DNA of 64,000 bases, taken from contig NC_083507.1 of assembly GCF_032362555.1 (NCBI RefSeq), positions 6,389,001 to 6,453,000 on the forward strand, given 5' to 3'. The DNA is from Amyelois transitella (Eukaryota; Arthropoda; Insecta; Lepidoptera; Pyralidae). Below are positions 59,269 to 64,000 of this stretch, piece by piece. Each line of letters begins with the position of its first letter. Within the stretch, counting starts at the first letter, position 1. The notes below the pieces were generated by a model. It saw only the letters and a program-made list of their open reading frames with translations, had not been told where the DNA came from and searched no databases. The position numbers and the translations under genes were made by a program.

Positions 59269-60410
59269 AGAAAATGTAATGGTCTGAAAGGCCTCAATGA
59301 CATGCTGGTTATCTATGATTTTTGTAAAATTATAATAATTTTAAACGGGAAATTTATTATGTTTCAATTATTCCAGTAGATAAATTACGTGTTGTTTATG
59401 ATTATAAGAGAAAAGTTTACTAGAAAATACTTTTATTGACTTGATATATAAATTAATTGAATTTAAAAATCATTTACGATTATTACAGTGTTGCGAAACT
59501 GTCGAAAGAGAAAACTCATTAAGTACATAATGTATTGCATTACTTTAAACAATGGTGCCGCGAGGTTTATTGCAAACGTGTAGAACAAAGAAATATTTAA
59601 TTGAGTTATGTTTTATTTAATACTTCCGAGAAAACGCACTCATAGCCCTTTCAGTTAGAAAATACTAAAAAAAACAACTGCCAATAAATATAACTACATA
59701 AAAAGTCATAAACAAGGTATAAATTCAATCACCATTTCTAAGTACTTACATTCACCGTAGTAAATCTTAGCAAATATGATCAATACTTCCGGTTAATTGA
59801 TACAAAAAGTAAAAAAATATATATTTCATAATATTACTATTAGTATTTACCACAAACAAAACTCCAAGCAGTAGACAGGGACAAATTCTGATTAAAGTAG
59901 TATTTCCAATTATGTACTTTGTTTTTATTTAGCAGTTTTTATGTAATTAAGGATTAAAATATTCACAGCTTGAAACAAAACTATTTAAATGACATTCAAA
60001 CTGCCGGAACGTGTTAATTCTTTGCCAAATTATTCGTTGCGATTCAAACATTACACGTGGAGGTAAATGGCAATACAGGAATCAAGATGTAGAGGTCTTT
60101 ATCAGCATCCAGCGACAGCTTTCTTGGCTTGGAGGCTTTTCCTGATCGCATTCCAACTATGTGCAATATTTCTAAAAACGTCTATATGTGTCACTTTGTA
60201 TTGCAGAAATATTGTAATTTTCATTTCCATTATGACACTTAAAACCGGTGCACTAGTAGTATAGTATAATTGTACATATTTTTTCTACGAATATAGTGAT
60301 ACAAGTATGTTAGGCCGGAAGAATTTTAATACACTTTTCATGATATATATGTGAATTAGTATTATTTTTTACTGTTGCGGATATTATACTAATATATTAA
60401 GGTAAAAAAA
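59269..60410. other. AT-rich stretch, nothing recognised
   Basis: No exon or named repeat. The frame 60067-60264 is not recognisable. Confidence 0.4.
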
Positions 60411-60414
60411 TAAC

Positions 60415-60558
60415 GCAGAATAGGTTGCTAGCTCATCGCCTAAATAAAGAATCCCAAGTTTATAAGCCTGTCCCATAGTTGCCTTTTACGACATCCATGG
60501 AAAATAGATGAAGTCATCCTTTTTTTATATTTGTGCCGGGAACCACACGGCATATTTC
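60415..60558 (+). repeat. SINE 3' half (TTGCGGGG family)
   Basis: AATAGGTTGCTAGCTCATCG, AAGAATCCCAAGTTTATAAG, GCCTTTTACGACATCCATGG and GTGCCGGGAACCACACGGCA. Confidence 0.75.
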
Positions 60559-60635
60559 TGATTCAATGCATAACTTAAAATAAAAAAGAATTGGTGAATA
60601 AAGAATACCCTGAAATAAAATTAAGTGAATAATCT

Positions 60636-61048
60636 ATAATATAAAAATGAATCGCAGAATGTGTTGGTAAGCGCATAACTCAACAAAGCCTGGACCAATT
60701 TGGCCAATTCTTTTTTTTAAATGTTCGTGGAAGTTCGTGGATGGTTTTTACGGGGAGTAAAAATAGAATAATTGCCGGAAAAACCCTAAAAACAGCCCCA
60801 AAAGTTTTCTAACTAAAACGTAGAGTCAATATGAGCTTTATTGCTTTTGTATAAAGTTCACTGTTGTCTAAGCACTAGGTGTGTTCAAAACGTCATATTT
60901 AATTTGCACTTTATTGTGCTGTACAAAATTCAAATTCAATCATATTTAAATTTCAAATTTAAATTTTTTGCCCGATTATGAAATAGGCAATAACAAAATA
61001 CATTACAAATATTTTTGACAGAACGAAATCTGTCGGGTCCGCTAGTTT
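60636..61048 (+). repeat. Interspersed repeat, TATAAAAATGAATCGCAGAA type
   Basis: Begins TCTATAATATAAAAATGAAT, then GTGTTGGTAAGCGCATAACT, TGGTTTTTACGGGGAGTAAA, AACGTAGAGTCAATATGAGC and ends GACAGAACGAAATCTGTCGG then GTCCGCTAG. A common lepidopteran element; class not assigned. Confidence 0.65.
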
Positions 61049-61299
61049 TCTACAAAAAAGTGAAACAATCATAGTTAAAATTATATATATATAAAAGTTA
61101 ATACTATACTTGCTATTAGAAAAATAGTTGTCGCCAGCGGCGCCGGCGCACAAAAAGCAAACAGGATCCGCGGTGAAATCCGCGTCGTAATCGAGCCGGA
61201 AAATGCCAATGACAAAAGGTTCGCGTCAAGGTCAAGGCGGCCACGTGGACACTAATTCTAACCACAATTATGTAACTTAGATAAAAATGCTTGATTTCA

Positions 61300-61470
61300 T
61301 ATGTATTTTAAACCATCCTCGCCACTAACTATAAGTGCGGTGATGTATGTTTGTATTCTTTCACGAAAATTTGTCAGACGGATTTTGACGAAATTAAATA
61401 TTCCAGAAGAATATACTTTCATCTCGAAATTTATACAGAAGCGAAGACCCGGGGGGCAGCTAGTCATTCA
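61300..61470 (-). repeat. RTE-like tail, reverse
   Basis: CTATAAGTGCGGTGATGTAT, TTTCACGAAAATTTGTCAGA then CGGATTTTGACGAAATT, and GGCAGCTAGTC at the end, the complement of the usual GACTAGCTGCC start. Confidence 0.6.
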
Positions 61471-61499
61471 TAAGTATGAAAATTAATACGAGTACATCA

Positions 61500-61592
61500 T
61501 TGAGCCATCCAGCTGAAGTTGACCTTTCAGTCTTTCCCAGAGTGTTGGCCCTGTAAGAGATAAAGATGTGGTGTATGTATGTATGTTGGTAA
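61500..61592 (-). repeat. SINE head fragment, reverse
   Basis: TCCAGCTGAAGTTGACCTTT, CAGTCTTTCCCAGAGTGTTG then GCCCTGTAAGAGATAAAGATG, diverged complement of the SINE head. Confidence 0.45.
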
Positions 61593-62180
61593 ACTTAGTG
61601 AATTCTACGGAATTTATTTTGTTTTCAGTTTGTAATGAATGTTATGTTAATATCTATGTATCATTTTTAGCAAAATCTGCTTATAAGTTGTGATAAGATA
61701 TCGACTACATTGGTAAATAAGTAAAATAAATCAACAATTTACAGACTCTCATTCACATTATATTGAAAAGGAATCATTGTTGCAGTTGTAGGTTTTAATT
61801 GGAACGTGCAAGTGCACGCAGCGCGTTGAAGTCTTTTGTTCGCGCCGCGCCGATTTCGACCACAAACTCAATACAACGGTTTATTTGTGTGAGTGGAGTA
61901 CCTTTAAGCACTAAATGTATTTCAAAGAGCTTAAACTTCGTTTGCATTCATATTATAATATTGATTACCTAATTTTACGATATTTCAATTTCATTAATTT
62001 TACGATATTGTTTTTGCATAGATTGCTACACTTTACGCTATCTATTGAAGTCCCATATTGTTAATTATCTCAATAAAATACGTGGAAACATGCAAAAGCC
62101 GAAGGTAGTTCCGCGTACGCCACGTCCGGCAAACCTTCGACATTTCCGAACACAGTTGAATCACCCGCGCCGGTGCAGCC
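61593..62180. other. AT-rich flank of a GC island
   Basis: 61800-61870 carries AACGTGCAAGTGCACGCAGC and CGCGCCGCGCCGATTTCGAC. No exon is supported. Confidence 0.35.
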
Positions 62181-62181
62181 T

Positions 62182-62211
62182 GGGAGGGGGCGGGCCGGGG
62201 AGGGGGAGGGG
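62182..62211 (+). promoter_or_regulatory. G-quadruplex motif in a GC island
   Basis: Six G-runs of three to five within 30 bases (GGGAGGGGGCGGGCCGGGGA, then GGGGGAGGGG). This meets the usual four-run, short-loop rule several times over. It is striking in AT-rich DNA and marks the centre of an island at about 62080-62480, possibly a promoter on either strand. Minus-strand ATGs with good context (62270, and ATGGCC at about 62376) lie nearby but lead to no recognised protein. Confidence 0.6.
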
Positions 62212-64000
62212 TCTCGTGCGAACATACTCCGCGAGGTCGCTGTCTTTTTACTCTCATTACCTCCTGACATTCGGACTTAATGGAGTTACATTATTGAATT
62301 TTAAGCAGAACGAATACTACCGACGTAATGGAACAAAATTAGGTTATCGTAACGAGAAAACGGTGTTCGAGTGGCCATCTTTAAGTTCTCGCGGCCCAAT
62401 AAGAATCCAAAACATGCAGCTTTAGCACCGCGACGGTCGCGCCGGACAGCCTGTCGTCCTGCTCGCACGCTAAGTCGGCGTAAAAGAGAGAAAAGAATTA
62501 GGTATAAGAACATGCTCCTATCGACAAATAGTCATTGTTCTTGGCCGTAATGGAACAAAATAAAGACAGAACAGCGGTATTCGTGACTGAGAGATGAAAT
62601 CACTAAAAGTGTGGTGTTGGAAGAAGACAGAGAATAGGGTTTTAGGGTCATCGGCCGGGCTGAGGAACTTAAAATTGGATTTTCTTAAGAATTATGCTTC
62701 ATTTAGGACACGTCGATCATGATCTCATAGGTCAAGAGACTAACCGTTTACGATGCGATTTTCTTGTTCTAATGCGGTTCCATTCTTTAATAAAATTTGT
62801 AAAATAAATGTCAAGATTATTAGAAATTTAATTCTCACAAATGCGAATAGTTGTTAGCATTGGTAAAGGCTGTTTTTGATAACCCTGCTAGTGGTACAAT
62901 ACATGTCATCTTGTTAAGAAAAACTGGCCATACTTACAAAACTGATTTAGTCTTTGACAACTTTTCACTACTATTTTCTCTCACGGCGGTGTAATTAAAA
63001 ACAAATGATGCTCGCAAACAACACGCAACTTGGTGCAAATTTATGCAACTCACATACGCAGTTCACAAGTCGGCAATAAGTCTGGAGGGACTAACGAAGT
63101 TCACATCATATAAATGCCTCATCGATGAATGCCTTAACGTAGCAATAACTGCTAATCATTATTTTCAAGTGCCCATTATATTTAATAAATGTGCTGCAAT
63201 AAATAAACCCTGTTTTCTAATCAGTGTGAAAATCCGAATGATTTTCCGAATTTCTGAGCTTGATCTATTATAGTATCTATTAAATCCATGTTGTCTAAAA
63301 CATCTTTTCATCCATTATAAGACTCATATAGGAACAAAAATATCCCTTATTATCATTTCTTAATTTTTTGCCAAAGAAAAAAAAAACAAATTTTTTCATA
63401 TGCCAGAAATAATAAGTTCCTATCAACTCCCGAATCCGGCGGTCACCGGGACAACGGCCTGTACCGGGACGCCGTCCCCAGACCGTTACACAGGCGTCCT
63501 TGGCTGAGTTCTTTCTTGCGCGCAGCAGGTCGGCTTGAACTCGTTCCGCGCCGCTGGTACCACTGCGCCTGCGCACGTGTGTTACACGGTACACTACTAT
63601 CGTCTATGTGTGCACCTTGCATCTACGCTCGCCTACGTGTGGGTGCATTGAATTACTCTAACGGATATTACGGAATTCGGTAGATAAATGCCTCAAAACT
63701 TACAAGAAATGTTACAAGTTGAATATCTTATGGAATTTATTACGTTTTTGCACTCAACTTGTTCGTATTTGTTTCGCGCCTATTTAAGATCTAGGTTTGT
63801 ACAGCTAATGCGTGTTCACAAGCCGATTTAAAGTAAAACGAAATAAATTGTTCACATAATTTAAACATGTCTGTAATGAAAATATACTTATGTACTTTCA
63901 ACAAATTATTTTATGAGTAATTAAATATCAACATCTCGATATGGATATTTTATGTGTAAATCAACCGTATAATTGAAATAAATCATGAGACTTCAGAAAA
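62212..64000. other. GC island and AT-rich end of window, no supported gene
   Basis: A second GC-rich island at 63430-63650 (GGCGGTCACCGGGACAACGG, CGCGCAGCAGGTCGGCTTGA, CTGCGCCTGCGCACGTGTGT) has a minus frame of about 99 codons (63295-63594) without known domain. The 16-mer CGTAATGGAACAAAAT occurs at both 62324 and 62546. Possibly promoters or leader exons of genes beyond the window. Confidence 0.35.

Noticed and set aside
63295..63594. 99-codon minus frame in a GC-rich island
   Set aside because: Arg-rich random-looking sequence with no domain; likely open only because of composition.
1..64000. New multigene defence, toxin or biosynthetic system
   Set aside because: The supported genes are unrelated single-copy animal genes; there is no cluster of related functions.

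Overview
The window is nuclear DNA of a ditrysian moth or butterfly. The reasons are AT-rich sequence, short exons split by intron sequence, typical insect splice sites, insect orthologues (nicastrin, a CNDP2-type dipeptidase, a Spn88Ea-like serpin), and interspersed repeats of lepidopteran type (RTE-like LINE tails, tRNA-headed SINEs, a SINE beginning with a TTGCGGGGTA-type motif, and hAT- and P-like DNA elements). No operon, CRISPR array, phage or tRNA gene was seen, and nothing suggests a contaminant.

Layout. 1-4.6 kb: the 3' two thirds or so of nicastrin (+). 5.0-5.5 kb: a hAT-like MITE with target-site duplication. 5.7-7.4 kb: an intronless gene (-) for an unrecognised 536-residue protein. 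8.8-14.9 kb: a complete nine-exon cytosolic non-specific dipeptidase gene (+) with a probable mitochondrial presequence; its intron 7 holds a 1.1-kb THAP-domain transposon relic. 14.4-16 kb: an exon-derived duplication, two long palindromes and an inverted array of GCATAA motifs. 16-24 kb: intergenic, with SINE/LINE debris including a jockey reverse-transcriptase fragment. 24.5-30.4 kb: a complete seven-exon secreted serpin (+), its introns loaded with SINEs and LINE pieces. 30-39 kb: intergenic and repeat-rich. 39.6-42.1 kb: a C2H2 zinc-finger protein on the minus strand with one coding exon and a probable spliced leader. 42-64 kb: no confident gene. A promoter-like island and a candidate signal-peptide exon (47.2-48.2 kb, +) could be the start of a gene with a very long first intron; several GC-rich islands, one with a strong G-quadruplex motif, lie further on.

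The genes are unrelated neighbours: gamma-secretase, dipeptide hydrolysis, serine-protease control and transcription. I found no new multigene system. The most distinctive signals are structural. Partial copies of an exon lie in the intron immediately downstream in both nicastrin and the dipeptidase gene. Three long perfect or near-perfect palindromes are present. A repeat is present in three almost identical copies. All coordinates and motifs were read by eye; no alignment or folding program was run.
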